Of a stretch of 64,000 nucleotides of DNA, positions 51,501 to 63,629 are shown piece by piece. The notes beneath the pieces are model-generated. The model saw nothing but the letters and a program-made list of their open reading frames with translations, made no database searches and was not told the origin of the DNA. The translations under genes and the position numbers were made by a program. The stretch is from positions 6,069,799 to 6,133,798 of the forward strand of contig NC_046641.1 of assembly GCF_900324485.2 (NCBI RefSeq), in the 5' to 3' direction. The stretch is from Mastacembelus armatus. Its lineage: Eukaryota; Chordata; Actinopteri; Synbranchiformes; Mastacembelidae. Each line of letters starts with the position of its first letter. Position 1 is the stretch's first letter.

Positions 51501-54329
51501 CTTCAGTGTTAAGCTGCAGACATGAAGCAGGGCCTCCAACGCCCAGTATAGTCAGTCTGTCTGTATCTCACATGATCGTGTGAAATTAAAGTGGTGGCTT
51601 CAAAACCCCACAAACACGAAACACAGAAGCAGAACAGAAAACAAAACAGACAAGATGCTGTCGTGTGGTTTAAAGATCACATCTGGGTGAGGACTTCTCC
51701 CTTGGGCCACATCTGTAACAACAGTGAGGCGGCAGGCCTGGCTGCCACCTGGCCTGGACTCTAAGAGACTGCCTGGAGAAAACCTCTGGAAAACTCTGAC
51801 TCAGAAATACAAACTAGAAGAGTGCTCACACTCTGCTGAGGGAATCCCCTTCCTCGAGAGGTAAGCAACACAGGCGGATCAATACAGAAAGAGTCTGATC
51901 AGGTTTCCAAACAGCTACATGTAAACCTGTCAGTCATCAATGACCCTCAGCAGCAGGCAGGACCTGTGGGGGCATTTTAGCTGGGGGTTTACTGGAAGTA
52001 CAGCAAACCACAATCACCGACTATTTACAAAACATGTTTTTTTGTTTTTTCTTGCAAATTTTAGAGAGCACGTGGGAGGGGTTTGCCACATGATGCATGC
52101 AAAAATGCATTACAGTAGAGCAGATGAAAACCATTTAACTTCATGGTTCTGTGATTGTCAGGCTACCAGACCTCAAGGCTGAAAGACATTTCTAACAATC
52201 TCAAAATGTCTGCAATTACCAGAGGATTCATGTTCGAAGAAGACAGACTGAAACCGACAGTCGTTCCTCTGGTGGCAGCAGGCACGGAGCTGAACGCAGT
52301 GGTAGGAGGTGAGTCATGACCCAGAGAGTATTTGGCCTTGGACCGACACCGAGTGATGTTCAACATTCCTCAACTGCCTCGCCCCCTCCTTCAGCCCGCT
52401 GTTCACGCTGCCTCTCAACCAACAATCAGCCCTTTCAATGGCCCATGGCCACTACAGCATCCAACGTGCCCCGGAGGAATTCTCACTATAGGCCAAGCTC
52501 AAAATGTGGCCCACCTCGTCTCTCCACTTACACAATGACAAACGCATTTTATTACCTTTCAGCTTCAGGATATCAGCACAGTGTGAGCAAAGTAAATATA
52601 GTAAAGTGACCAGCTGGTGAAAACTGTAACAACAGAATTAGAAGTTTAGAGGGTCAGTGCCAAAGGTCAGAGACCAGTGAACTCTGGTTAGTGAGGCACA
52701 AGAAGTAGATAGAGACAGACCGTATGAAGCTACATGTACTGGGTATATGTTACTGTCATTAATGTAGCACAACCAGAAAAATAAGGGCCAGTTTTGATAA
52801 CTAGTTTCAGTAACTAAAGTAGGAGGATTTCCAGTTCATCTCAGATTAAAGTGCTGTGAGTTAAACATCTTCAACACTTTGAAATGCTATTGAAATAGTT
52901 TTGAAGATCTGAAATGATCATCTCTAATATAAAGGTCAGATCAAAAAACAGCCATCACTGTGTTGAAAATATGTTTTAGTTGCCGTCCCAACTTATAGAT
53001 ACTGGTCAATGTCAATGACGCACAATAACATGCTGCAGCACCAACAATCAGTAAACTTAACACTAATTTAAAAACAGCAATCAATGAAAAAAATCTAATT
53101 GCATGTGAATGTCACTGTTCCCAGGAATATTATCTGTTCTCTTTACATGTTAGTTAATCATCCTGTACATTATACATTTAAAATGTATTTTGGACTTAAG
53201 ATTTTATTTGGCCAAATATACAACATACAGTGTTGTGTTGTATGTTGTATATACATATATTCCTTTTATACCTTGTTGCTTCCTCTCTGGTGGTTGCTGT
53301 AAAACTATAAAACTCCCTGACAGCAGGCGGCCAAACAGCCAAAAAAATGATCTGAAAGTCTGACTGTGTAATGATAACAGATCAGTCAGTGAATTTTCTA
53401 TTTATACATATTTCACAGACCAAAGGTAGTTCATGTCTTTTAAAGGCAATTCTAAATCTGAAAGTAAAATAATAAGTAGGACAAGTGACTCTGGACCCCC
53501 CCACCTGTTGAAGGTGCATACACAGCAGCAGACAGACACTGGCATTATTTTATTCCTACTGAACATACAGATCCTGCCCTGTAGCAGAAATCAACAGGAT
53601 AATACAGCACAGAGTCGGGAGTCTACCAGCAAATACAGTCACAAGTCAGAAACTACACGTCTAAGACATTTGATGTTTTATCATCTGTTCAGTTTCCATG
53701 GAGTGTTTTCTTTCTATTTAACTCAGGCCCCACGTCTTTTACAGTCAGTGGCACATCAGTCAGGGCTGTGAATGGGAGCTGTAGCAGCTGAATGAGGAGG
53801 CCTGTTGACTCCAGCACTTCAAAGCTGGAGTGAGCAGCCTGGGGGTAGAAGTTGAGGAGGTAATGTTAAAGCTCGGTGTGAAGATGTCAGCCAAACATCA
53901 TCATCATCATCATCATCTCCTCCTCCTCCTCCTCCTCCTCGTCCTGACACACACACACACACACTGGTCAGCCCACGCTGCCTCCAGTGAAAGGTATCAT
54001 TACCAGACACGCTACCACAGACAGGCAGAGTTTAAGGAGGAGGAGGTGGGAAAGACTAACGGCCGCTAAGTTACTACGATGCGTATTTACCAACAAAGTG
54101 CGTAAAAAGTGCAAAGTGGCGGACAGTCACTGTGCAGAAACAGGTCTGGCAGACTGGTGCTCGCTCCTCTAAAACAAGGTGACTGCACAGGCCCACAAAC
54201 GGTGTTTTCAACATGAAATCTCGTCGTAACGTTGAGTCCTCCACCCCGCTGCCCGCTCCTCACTGAGGGCTGACAGAAAACACGGACACCTCTACAAACA
54301 CCACCTCACCACTTACCTAAGTCGTCCAT
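39562..54329 (-). CDS. pxn: Paxillin, focal-adhesion LD/LIM adaptor
   Basis: Scaffold linking integrin adhesions to FAK, vinculin, GIT/PIX and actin regulators. Core exons: 54329-54317, 45363-45155, 44965-44880, 44594-44455, 44379-44196, 43889-43775, 40817-40656, 40559-40386, 40290-40209, 40089-39941, 39828-39562. Phases agree and give 526 aa (human alpha form 557). All five LD motifs are visible: [69 protein letters not shown]. Four LIM domains follow, starting [25 protein letters not shown] and CSGCQKPI. Exon 1 holds only MDDL and one base, then a 9-kb intron. Three extra phase-0 exons lie between LD4 and LD5 (separate entries). One oddity is CSGC...[11 protein letters not shown] at the end, where mammals end in FC. 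Confidence 0.96.
40948..41343 (-). CDS. pxn: Paxillin cassette exon C (132 codons, polyproline), probable GC donor
   Basis: Acceptor TTTAG|ATCATA. It encodes [16 protein letters not shown], a run of 13 prolines near 41190-41228, several PEPPPP/QEPP stretches and [12 protein letters not shown]. Prolines of this kind bind SH3, EVH1 or WW domains or profilin. The frame meets a TGA at 40942. To join the next exon in phase 0 it must leave at CAG|GCATGA (exon end 40948), a GC donor; the only nearby GT (GA|GTATGA) is in the wrong phase. Otherwise it would be a terminal exon. Confidence 0.65.
41469..41735 (-). CDS. pxn: Paxillin cassette exon B (89 codons, basic)
   Basis: Acceptor CCTTAG|ATAAAA and donor GACAAG|GTTGGC, phase 0 at both ends. 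It encodes a basic segment ([20 protein letters not shown]) followed by [20 protein letters not shown] and [12 protein letters not shown]. The text has protein-like composition and no stop. I do not recognise a domain; LIEELQGKL is helical and could be a short protein-binding motif. Confidence 0.7.
42378..43643 (-). CDS. pxn: Large paxillin cassette exon A (about 422 codons)
   Basis: Lies between the LD4 exon and the LD5/LIM exon. The acceptor CTCTAG|CCTAGT at 43644 is good. The frame stays open in phase 0 for 430 codons to a TGA at 42354. Two phase-0 donors are possible before it: CAT|GTACGC (exon end 42378) or AGG|GTCTCT (42396). The product is Ser/Pro-rich and acidic, with a [17 protein letters not shown] segment resembling an LD motif and a [17 protein letters not shown] acidic stretch. 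The open frame, splice sites and phase argue for real coding; inclusion is inferred. Alternatively it could be a terminal exon ending at the TGA. Confidence 0.7.
46144..46189. repeat. 46-bp near-perfect palindrome
   Basis: Two 22-bp arms (46144-46165 and 46168-46189) are exact reverse complements with only TG between them. AT-rich, so able to extrude as a cruciform. No gene or transposon end was recognised with it. Confidence 0.95.
53216..53252. repeat. 13-bp inverted repeat with 11-bp loop
   Basis: ATATACAACATAC at 53216-53228 and its exact complement at 53240-53252. The loop is GT-rich. AT-rich sequence in pxn intron 1. Confidence 0.9.
53897..53964. repeat. Compound microsatellite (CAT)n(TCC)n...(CA)n
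   Basis: CAT units, then TCC units to about 53940, then (AC)n at 53947-53964. It lies about 400 bp inside intron 1 of pxn, near its promoter. Confidence 0.9.
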
Positions 54330-55235
54330 GGTGGCTGCCTGGCGTCGGCCGCGTCGCCTTTATGTCCGCCGAACTCCTGGACTTGTCGAAGTGCTGATTT
54401 TCCCCTCTGAACTTCCCAGGCTGCTGCCCTGGAAGTTGCTCAGGATCTGTCGTGCATGCGCCGCAGTGTGTGCATGTGGACTTAACCAAGCGCGCACCCG
54501 GCCCAGCGCTGTGGTGAGCGACATCTAGTGGCCACAAGCTGGAAATACCCAGAGCCAGGAGTGTTGTCATTGTACACACGGAACAATCAACTACTTTGGA
54601 AAAACAGACAGACTATCAGAGCTGTTGATCATAAAAATAATTGTCTGTTGCGGCCTGACAGTTCTTCCATGCTTGAACAATATTACCCTACCTTGAATTT
54701 TTAAAAACAAGACAAACACAACTTCAAAACAAATTACTTCCAGTGGTACAAACCTCTAATTAATTTGTGATTAATCAGAACATTTAGACCCAAATTATAT
54801 AAACTCCATGCGCTTTAGAGGCATATGGAGGTCTGAGGCCTATGGCAAGTTGCCTGCTTTGTTTATGTAATCCAGATTGATCATTGCTGTTTTTAATATT
54901 TAGTGTTCATTTTAATGATTGCTGTTGCTGCAGCATGTTACTGTGCATCATTGTCATTTACTAATATCTGTAAATTGGAGAGTGTCAACAAAAACTTTTA
55001 AAACGACTATCAAGACTGGTTGCTTTTTGATCAATCACTTTTCTTTGACCATTTCAAATCTTCAAAACTGTTTTGATGGCATATGAAAGAGCTAATGATT
55101 TAAAACCATAACAAACCGAGTGTTTGAATTCCCAAAGATGTTTAACTCATAGCCATTTAATCTGAGAAGAGCAGGAAATCCTCCTACTTGAGTTACTGAA
55201 ACTAGCTACCAAAATTGACAATTATTTTATGGTTG
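54330..55235. promoter_or_regulatory. pxn: pxn promoter region and intergenic sequence
   Basis: The first 200 bp upstream of the pxn ATG are GC- and CpG-richer than the flanks (for example CGTCGGCCGCGTCGCC on + near the ATG) and TATA-less, so probably the promoter. Beyond about 54600 the sequence is AT-rich with no gene. Confidence 0.4.
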
Positions 55236-55243
55236 CCCTACAT

Positions 55244-55419
55244 CAGGGGTCTCCAACTTCAGTCCTTGAGGTCCACTGTGCTTGTTTTCCAACCATCCCT
55301 GCCCCAACAGTTTCTGATTGGCTGAACACCTGATCCAAATAATCAGCAGCGGGAAGGGCACGGATAGATGGAAAACAAGCAGGACAGTGGACTTCGAGGA
55401 CTGGAGTTGGAGACCTCCA
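55244..55419. mobile_element. 176-bp hAT-type MITE with 8-bp target duplication
   Basis: It begins CAGGGGTCTCCAAC and ends GTTGGAGACCTCCA, terminal inverted repeats whose pairing continues inward (TTCAGTCCTTGAGGTCCACTGT against ACAGTGGACTTCGAGGACTG...). It is flanked by identical CCCTACAT copies at 55236-55243 and 55420-55427. The 8-bp duplication and CAGGGG ends are hallmarks of hAT transposons. It has no coding capacity. Confidence 0.88.
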
Positions 55420-55429
55420 CCCTACATCA

Positions 55430-56045
55430 ATGACAGTAACTACATTAATATATAGGCAGTTATGAACAGGTACTTAAAACGTGACTGTGTATGTGAAGCT
55501 ATGTAATAATATGACCAGAACTTTGAAAATACATGTTGATAACATACACTTTGTACTTTCAGGTTCTAACCTTAAACATTGGAGCTAAAGTGAATATTAG
55601 TACCAAACAGGAATGGTGGGATTTGTGTTTATTTATGCAATTTGTTGCTACATGACTTGTAGCATCTTCACTTTATTCAAAAACATGACCATCCTCATCA
55701 TAATCATGAAAAACAAGAGTAAACATTGAAGACACATGACAATGTACTGATTAAATTATAGTTCATAAAACACCTTAGAATGACCATGGTTGTCATGCCA
55801 TCCTCCAGAGACAATACACTAAACAAAAAGAAGTAAAACAGATTTTCAGTGGAAACATGTACATCCATGCCATTCATTCACACAGTCTCATAAAAAACTT
55901 CAATAAATATTCAATTAATGATAAATGAAAAGAGATTTAATTTTGTCTCTTTGTCTAATTTTCTCTCATATAAAAAATAATACACCATTCTAAAATGTCA
56001 TTTTATGTTTATCTCCACTGTTGTGCTAAAAAATACAGGTCAGGA
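55430..56045. other. Intergenic and ctu1 3' UTR
   Basis: AT-rich, no gene seen. A minus-strand AATAAA at about 55676-55671 could end ctu1 about 380 bp after its stop. Confidence 0.4.
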
Positions 56046-56051
56046 TAATTG

Positions 56052-57189
56052 TCAAAACTCTACTGATTTCAGCTTCTTCTCCTCCTTCTCAGTAAGTGGC
56101 TGCTGGGACAGGATTTTGTCATGCAGGCGGTGGTGTTTCCCTATACCAAGCTTTGGCAGGCCCCGGTTCAGGCCTTCCAAGAGCACACATGCCTTGCACA
56201 GAGCCTGGCTGGAGATGTAGCCACAGCGGCTGCAGGTCCCCTGGACAGGCATCTTCACGCCCTCTCGCACAGAAAGGTTCTCCCCAGAGTGGATTATATC
56301 CATGATGACGCTTGGCCTTATACTTTCCAGGTCTTTTAAAAAGGTCCTTGCATAGCCGCGATAAGCATTTGGAGAGTAGATACATTCAGTGGAAAAGTAG
56401 TCCAACTTCTTAAAGTAGGCATATAGAACAATCTCTTTCTCATACGCATATTTGAGAGGCTTACAGCGTGGCACGACGCCTTCACCCTCACTGGCTGTGG
56501 AGATGGCAGTGCAGCGGCGCAGACGGGCTATGTCGCCTCGCAAGATGTTCATCAAAACTGTTTCTGCCACGTCATCAGCATTGTGACCTGTGTGGAAAAC
56601 ATAAAATTTATTTAACAGGTGATTTTAACAAAACATTTATTCTTTGACAGCAACTCTTCTAATCTCACTTTAATATTGCCATTTGGATTTGACCTGTACA
56701 TATCTTGTCCACTTTCAGCATGATGGCTCCTCTGTCTAGCGCCTGCCTTCTGAACACTCCACAGAAGGTGCAGTTATTTTTCAGTCCCACCTGCTTCACA
56801 ATAGCATCCATAGTCCAGCCATACAGCTCTTCATATGACACAATCTTCAGTGGAAGTTCATATTGCTGCTGATTCCTCTTTACTGTCTCCAAAGAGTCAT
56901 CTCTGTAACCAGTGATTCCCTCATCCACTGAGAGAAGCATAAGCTCTAGGCCATAGTCGTATCGTTCATTTAGGAGCTTCATTACATGTGCAAGAACTGT
57001 GGAGTCCTTTCCTCCTGACGCAGCGATCCCTACTGTCTCCCCAGGTTTGAACAGCTTTGCTGCCAGGATGGTCTGATGCACCTCCTCCTCAAAGGCCCAA
57101 AAGAAGCAAGCCTTACACAGCGAGTGGCTGGTTTTTGGACGTTTTAGCACGGCACGTTTTTCAGCACAGCTGCTGCACAGGACAGGCAT
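56052..57189 (-). CDS. ctu1: Cytoplasmic tRNA 2-thiolation protein 1 (Ncs6/ATPBD3)
   Basis: With CTU2 it adds sulfur at position 2 of wobble uridine-34 in tRNA Lys, Glu and Gln, using sulfur from URM1. Two exons: 57189-56694 and 56587-56052, giving 343 aa (human 348). An N-terminal zinc pair ([21 protein letters not shown]) precedes the PP-loop ATPase motif [29 protein letters not shown] and, across the splice, [18 protein letters not shown] hold further conserved active-site residues. A C-terminal zinc site ([16 protein letters not shown]) is complete. The last exon ends KKLKSVEF. An acceptor lies shortly before the ATG, so exon 1 may be non-coding. Confidence 0.95.
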
Positions 57190-57545
57190 CTTGAATAAGC
57201 TGGAATAAGTTTATTGAACAAAGTTAAAAACTAGTTCACCAAATTTCATTTTGGTTTAGTCTGTTTTAAATTTGAGTCTGTTTGTTCAGCTTTTGAATCT
57301 TCAGTCTAATATGAATAAATTTGTACTTTGTTAGAAAAACTGACGAGGTTCATTTATCTTTGGCTCTAAAGTTAAACTTAGGTCAATGCAAAGATTCAAT
57401 ACGAACTTATTAACCTAAAACTCACACAACTGTTTTATATAACACATGAAAACCACAGATATGTCATTTAATTAGCATGAGCTATATCCGCAGGATTATC
57501 TGAATGAAATAACGTAAATACGGTCAACATATTTCTCAGGTCTAG

Positions 57546-57595
57546 CCTAGCTAAGCTAAGCTAGGCTAGGCTAGGCTAGGCTAGGCTAGGCTAAG
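57546..57595. repeat. (CTAGG)n pentamer array upstream of ctu1
   Basis: Degenerate CTAAG units grade into six exact CTAGG units. It lies about 360 bp upstream of the ctu1 ATG, in or near its 5' exon/promoter. Not telomeric in sequence. Confidence 0.9.
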
Positions 57596-58161
57596 TGGTC
57601 ACATTTATATTTCAGATGTTTTCATACCGAATTTCCGAAGGACCGAGGTCTGAACTGAGAACTTCGGAAACACGTACACTCGAAAAATACTTAAAAAGTA
57701 GAAATTCTCACTCAAACAGTCTGAACATTATAAGACTGATAATAAAACAGCGTTTTTGTGTCGCTACCGCTCCTTTACACGACAGCAGGAAGTGACACCA
57801 GGCGTCAGCCCCTGCTGCGCCACCTACTGGTCGGAGTTGGCCAGTGCACATGAAACTGTAGTACTGACAGCTCTGAAAGGTTTTTATGGTACTTTGATCC
57901 ACCTTTCAAATCATTCACCATTACCTGACATAACTTTGAATAACATGTTAAGATGTGAAAGAAAAAAAACACACACAAACAAAAAAAGCACACACATGTA
58001 AGCAATAGGGATTTATTATTTAGCTTCAACGACTGTCACTACTGCACAGCTGCAACGTATATCAAAATGCTGTAGGGTGGAAATGAAGGGCAAAGGAGCT
58101 TCTGTGGGAGTGGAGTAAGGCAGAGGGAGGTCAGGGTTCACAGCAGTAAAGAGTCACAAGC

Positions 58162-59380
<1,219 letters not shown>

Positions 59381-59676
59381 AGTGAACAGATCAGCAAGAC
59401 TGAAACTGAAAGGAAGCACAGCCAAAATGATAATGTTATTGTTTCTGGTAAATATTTGAGGAGGTCTAAATGATACATGTATACAAAAGTGCCATTCACA
59501 AATGTACGAACTTGAAATTCATAACCTGCACACACGTACAGAACTATAAGAAAACATCATGGTATATAGTTTGCAGAGATGAAGCCTAAATCCTACTGGC
59601 ATGAGAGAAACAAATACTGATGAAAATATAAATGCAAACTTTATAAAATACAACATGACAGACATGGAGCTCTTAC

Positions 59677-59730
59677 CAGTACCTGTCTGTGCCAGTCTGT
59701 TTGTGATGCCACGATGAGCTCAATATATAT
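59677..59730 (-). promoter_or_regulatory. crybb2: crybb2 TATA box and short non-coding exon 1
   Basis: On -, CATATATATTG (59732-59722) acts as a plausible TATA box. About 25 bp downstream starts a short leader ending at donor TACTG|GTAAGA (exon end 59677). Beta-crystallin genes usually have such a short untranslated first exon. The start site is inferred. Confidence 0.5.
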
Positions 59731-59734
59731 GGGA

Positions 59735-62070
59735 CGCCCATGGGTGGACACTCTGCCAACAGCACCCACAGAGTCCAAGCCAGCCTGCAGATCGGCCTGC
59801 CATAGGCCCAGCAGACTGAAATGAGGGGTTACAGTGTAGCCTCCCCCCACCCTGGGGTGTCACACTCCCACAAAGTTATTTCATTAGTTGTCACTTTTGT
59901 CCAGTCAGTCATTGTTTGATATCCACATGATTCAGCACAAACAGTGCCAAGAGTCCCACATCTACAATGAGTTAGAGACACAGAGAGAAGGATTGTTAAA
60001 TGATGGGGTTTACTGTGCTGGAGAGATTGAATAACTGATATGAATGACAGTTTAAGAGCCACAAAATATTTACACAAGTGCACTTTTATTTTCAGTATTT
60101 CATTTCTAGAAAAGCGTATCACTGTTAAATCTGAAAATCAGTTGTAGCTGGTGTTTGCAAAGACAAAACAAAGCAACTCCTAAAGTTGGATTCAAGTAAA
60201 AGCACCCATATCACATTTATTCCCATTGGCAGAAAAAAAATGTCAGTGACAAAACATTTTATTTAATTTTTACAATGTCAGTGGCAGAAAATAATTCCAA
60301 TTTTAAGGTACTTGTACTTAACTAGAGTATTTCCTGTTTAAGCTACTTTCTACTTCTACTCCAAAGAAAGAAATCTTACAGTTTTTAGTTCACTATAGTT
60401 TTTTGATATTTGTAGTTATTAGTTACATCACAGATTAGCATTAAAAATAAAGATGAAATAAAGCACATTGTTAAAGATAGAGACCTCTTCACTTATGAGC
60501 TCTTTAAATAAAACAATGTCTTGAAGGGCACATTTCAGATGTCTCTGTGCTGTAAACAGCCCAGACAAAGACTCTCACTTCCACTAAGCACAACAGTAAA
60601 ATTCTGTTTGTGTACAGACATCAAACAGTATAGCCAATATACTAATCAGTCACTGAGGACACTTTAGTAAAGATTCCTGATAATATATCTGTATTTTCAG
60701 ACTTTTACTTCACTATATTGTTACTTTTACTTGAGCATTAATGCATCTTCCGCCACAGCAAAATGGTATTTTCTCTTTTATATAATTTAAATGACCTTGC
60801 ATCTGCAAATTTAATGCGAATGAGAAGCATGAGACACTCTGAAAACAACTATTCTTAACACAGAGCATTGTGTTAGTTTATGTTGTGGCCACGTTCCCCT
60901 CATATGCTGCTCCTGTGCTGCCTACAATTCAAAGTATTCAAAGTATATATTGTTAAACAGACATACAGTGCAAGTCCTGGATGGAGACTATGAGGAACAT
61001 AAAAACCACCAAACAGTAAGAGGGTTGGTCCATCGTCATTAATTCACAGCCACCAAGGGTTTCATGAAGTGTTCACGGTTTGATGATGCGTTCAATTGCT
61101 GTTTTATCATTTAATGAATCTCACTGAAGGCACACTGAGGAATATGCTTTTATAAGACAGATGGTCAGGTTAAAAACCAGGTCTCTAAATTTAGTGGTGA
61201 AAGATGTTCTGCTGAAACTAGACAGTCAATGTTTTGTTTTTTCATTTCATTTCAGTTCATTTCATTTGTGACGTGTAGGACTGAAAGGGACTCTACATCC
61301 AAGAAACACACAGCATGAATAATTAAAACATATCAGAAATCCATTGAAGCTAGAACTTGACCCCAAAGTGAACCCATCTAAGGGTGATTGTTGTTAATGT
61401 GTACAGATGCTACAGATGTGTTTTCTGGTGTGGACTAAAGGCTTCGTCTTAATAACATTATGTGGGGGATGATTTCTAATTTTGAATATTACTTCAACAT
61501 TTGCTAAATAGTAGCTTGCATGTGAACTTTTATTTAATATTAAAATATAATCACCTCACCTATGCAGAAGGAATCTATTTAGATTGTGAAACATAGATCT
61601 GCACCCATGATCATCAGACTTTATGATCTTTTGGTGAACATGCACCATTAGGATCATTAACCACCAAATGCAATGATGACTATGGAAGGGAATGTGGTGC
61701 ACTCGGTTTTAATAGCAAGCCCACATACAGTATGACATCATTTCTATTGCTGTTAAGCTGAAACGTATCCACATATTCACTAAATAAGTCATGTGCTCCT
61801 AAAGCTGGATGAGCTGTCTGACTAAACCTGGAAAACACAAGCAGTAAAAGTGGCACATGTGCCTCGAAAGTAAATTCAGTCCTAAGCACATCTGGAGTTT
61901 GCCTTGAGGAAAAATATCTGTCAAATGTATACTACATTATTTCCACATAGATGTCAGTTTTACATCTCTGATAGTGGGTTTTCCAGATCTTTAGTATCTC
62001 AGTTAAAGCCATTTTTTATCTTGACTTAAGAAGCAAAACATCACCAACAAACGGGGCCAATTCCAGGTCA
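59735..62070. other. Spacer between crybb3 and crybb2
   Basis: Two kilobases of AT-rich sequence with no gene or repeat recognised. The crybb3 poly(A) signal (AATAAA on -, 62083-62078) marks its right edge. Confidence 0.5.
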
Positions 62071-62195
62071 ATCAACTTTTATTTGCCTCACTGGGCACAA
62101 GCAGAGTTTGCCATGGTTAGGTTAAGGCAGAGGGCAGGCACTGTCTGCAGTGTGGGGGAGGCTGTGGGGTACAGGTGAGAAGGTAAGGATCCTGC

Positions 62196-63626
62196 TCAGC
62201 TGGCTCCAGCTGTGGCAGGTGGGGCAGGAGGTGCTGGGGCAGGATCAGGCTTGGGTCTGGGGCCAGGAGCTGGATCTGGGTCAGGAACAATGAAACAGCC
62301 CCTCTTGTGCCACTGCATGTCCCGCACACGTCGGACAGACTGGATCTGGGGTGCAGGGGCCTCCCAGTCGTTCCAATGCTTGAACTCTCCTCTCTCAAAA
62401 ATAAACTGGCGCCCCCTGTAGCCTGGGTACATGTAGCCGACCCATCTGTGAGAGGGGAAATCAGACAACTCTGATACTTATCATAGAATATTCCCAAAGT
62501 AGTTGGCAGAAGATTTATTTGCTTGGAGTTGGATATATTAAACAGATAAAAACGAGAGTGAACTGCAGATGAAATGTCGATGTAGGGAGGATCTTACGTT
62601 CCATTAAAAGCCTTGACACTTGCTACACGATCCTGAAAACCATGACCCCACAAACTGGGCACATCATCATCAATAATCTCCATCTTTCTGCCAGTAAATC
62701 CAGGGTTTTCATACAGGTGTAGCTTGTGTTCAGCACTGTCCTATAGAATAGAAACAGACACATGAATACTTCCTCAACTGTCTGCAGTAGTTGTTGATTT
62801 GATAAAACAACAACACATCGTGTCTAGGGAGATAAAAAATATGTGAAAGTAATGTATGGGTAGTTTATATTGTGTCTTGAGAACTTTGTAGGATCATGAG
62901 TCAGGTTTGATGATTGAGACTAGTTACCCACCACTTTGAGTGGCCTTAGGGACAAGATGGAGTAGCTGTTCTGACTGTTGGTCCAGGTGTCCCAGCGAGG
63001 ATACTCGCCTTTCTCCAGAATAAACTGCTCCCCTGTGAACCCATGCCGATCATAACCCACCCAGCTGAGACCAGACAGGAGAACACAGGTGAGGAGATGA
63101 GTTTAGCTGACACCATGTCAAACATGACCGCATTAAGTAGCAAACTACTTGTACTATCTATGTTCTTTAAATGAACTTGAAGACATGAGTTAAAGTCTCT
63201 AAGTGAGTATTACTTACGGTCCTGACTCAACTATCACAGATCCAACCTTCTCCAGTCCTTTCCCTGTCACGTCTTTACACTCCGCAGAAAACTCCGCCTT
63301 GCAGCCCTGGAAGTTCTCAAACTCAAACAGCACCACCTTAATCACATAGAAAGATCTGCATGTTATTAACAGTGCACCAACACAGGATCTTCATGAAGTG
63401 GCGTACAGTGCACTGTCCACTAAGTACACAGACTGGGCTGCCCCTGGAGTGAACACAGTATGCATGGAAGTGATGTTTAAATGTGAGCCAGTAAGCAATT
63501 ATTCTCTGATCAAACCAGGCTTTCATCTCAGGACAGAAGCTGTTGAAATACCTTATATGTGGCTCCAGCTCCTCCCTGGCTCTTCCCAGCAGCCAGCTGC
63601 TCAGGGGCACTCTGCTGCTCTGACAT
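62196..63626 (-). CDS. crybb3: Beta-crystallin B3 with proline/alanine-rich C-terminal tail
   Basis: Lens structural protein, paralogue of the neighbouring crybb2. Five coding exons: 63626-63552, 63336-63218, 63064-62932, 62740-62598, 62445-62196, giving 239 aa (human CRYBB3 211). The arm [19 protein letters not shown] matches CRYBB3. Greek-key motifs read [59 protein letters not shown] and [20 protein letters not shown]. After the usual end (WHKRGCF) the frame continues for about 30 residues rich in Asp-Pro, Pro-Ala and Pro-Lys ([20 protein letters not shown]). No splice site or frame break explains it. Acceptor sequence about 25-30 nt before the ATG implies a non-coding exon 1 further right. 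Confidence 0.94.
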
Positions 63627-63629
63627 CCT

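Larger units (their letters stand above)
45364..54316 (-). other. pxn: pxn intron 1 (about 9 kb)
   Basis: No other gene found on either strand; all open frames are short and unsupported. It holds two clear inverted repeats (46144-46189 and 53216-53252) and compound microsatellites (53897-53964). Any enhancer cannot be seen by eye. Confidence 0.6.

Noticed and set aside
54559-54600. Further coding exon upstream of paxillin
   Set aside because: The MDDL start is the known paxillin N-terminus and the sequence upstream has no coding signal.
57546-57595. Interstitial telomere repeat
   Set aside because: The unit is CTAGG, not TTAGGG.
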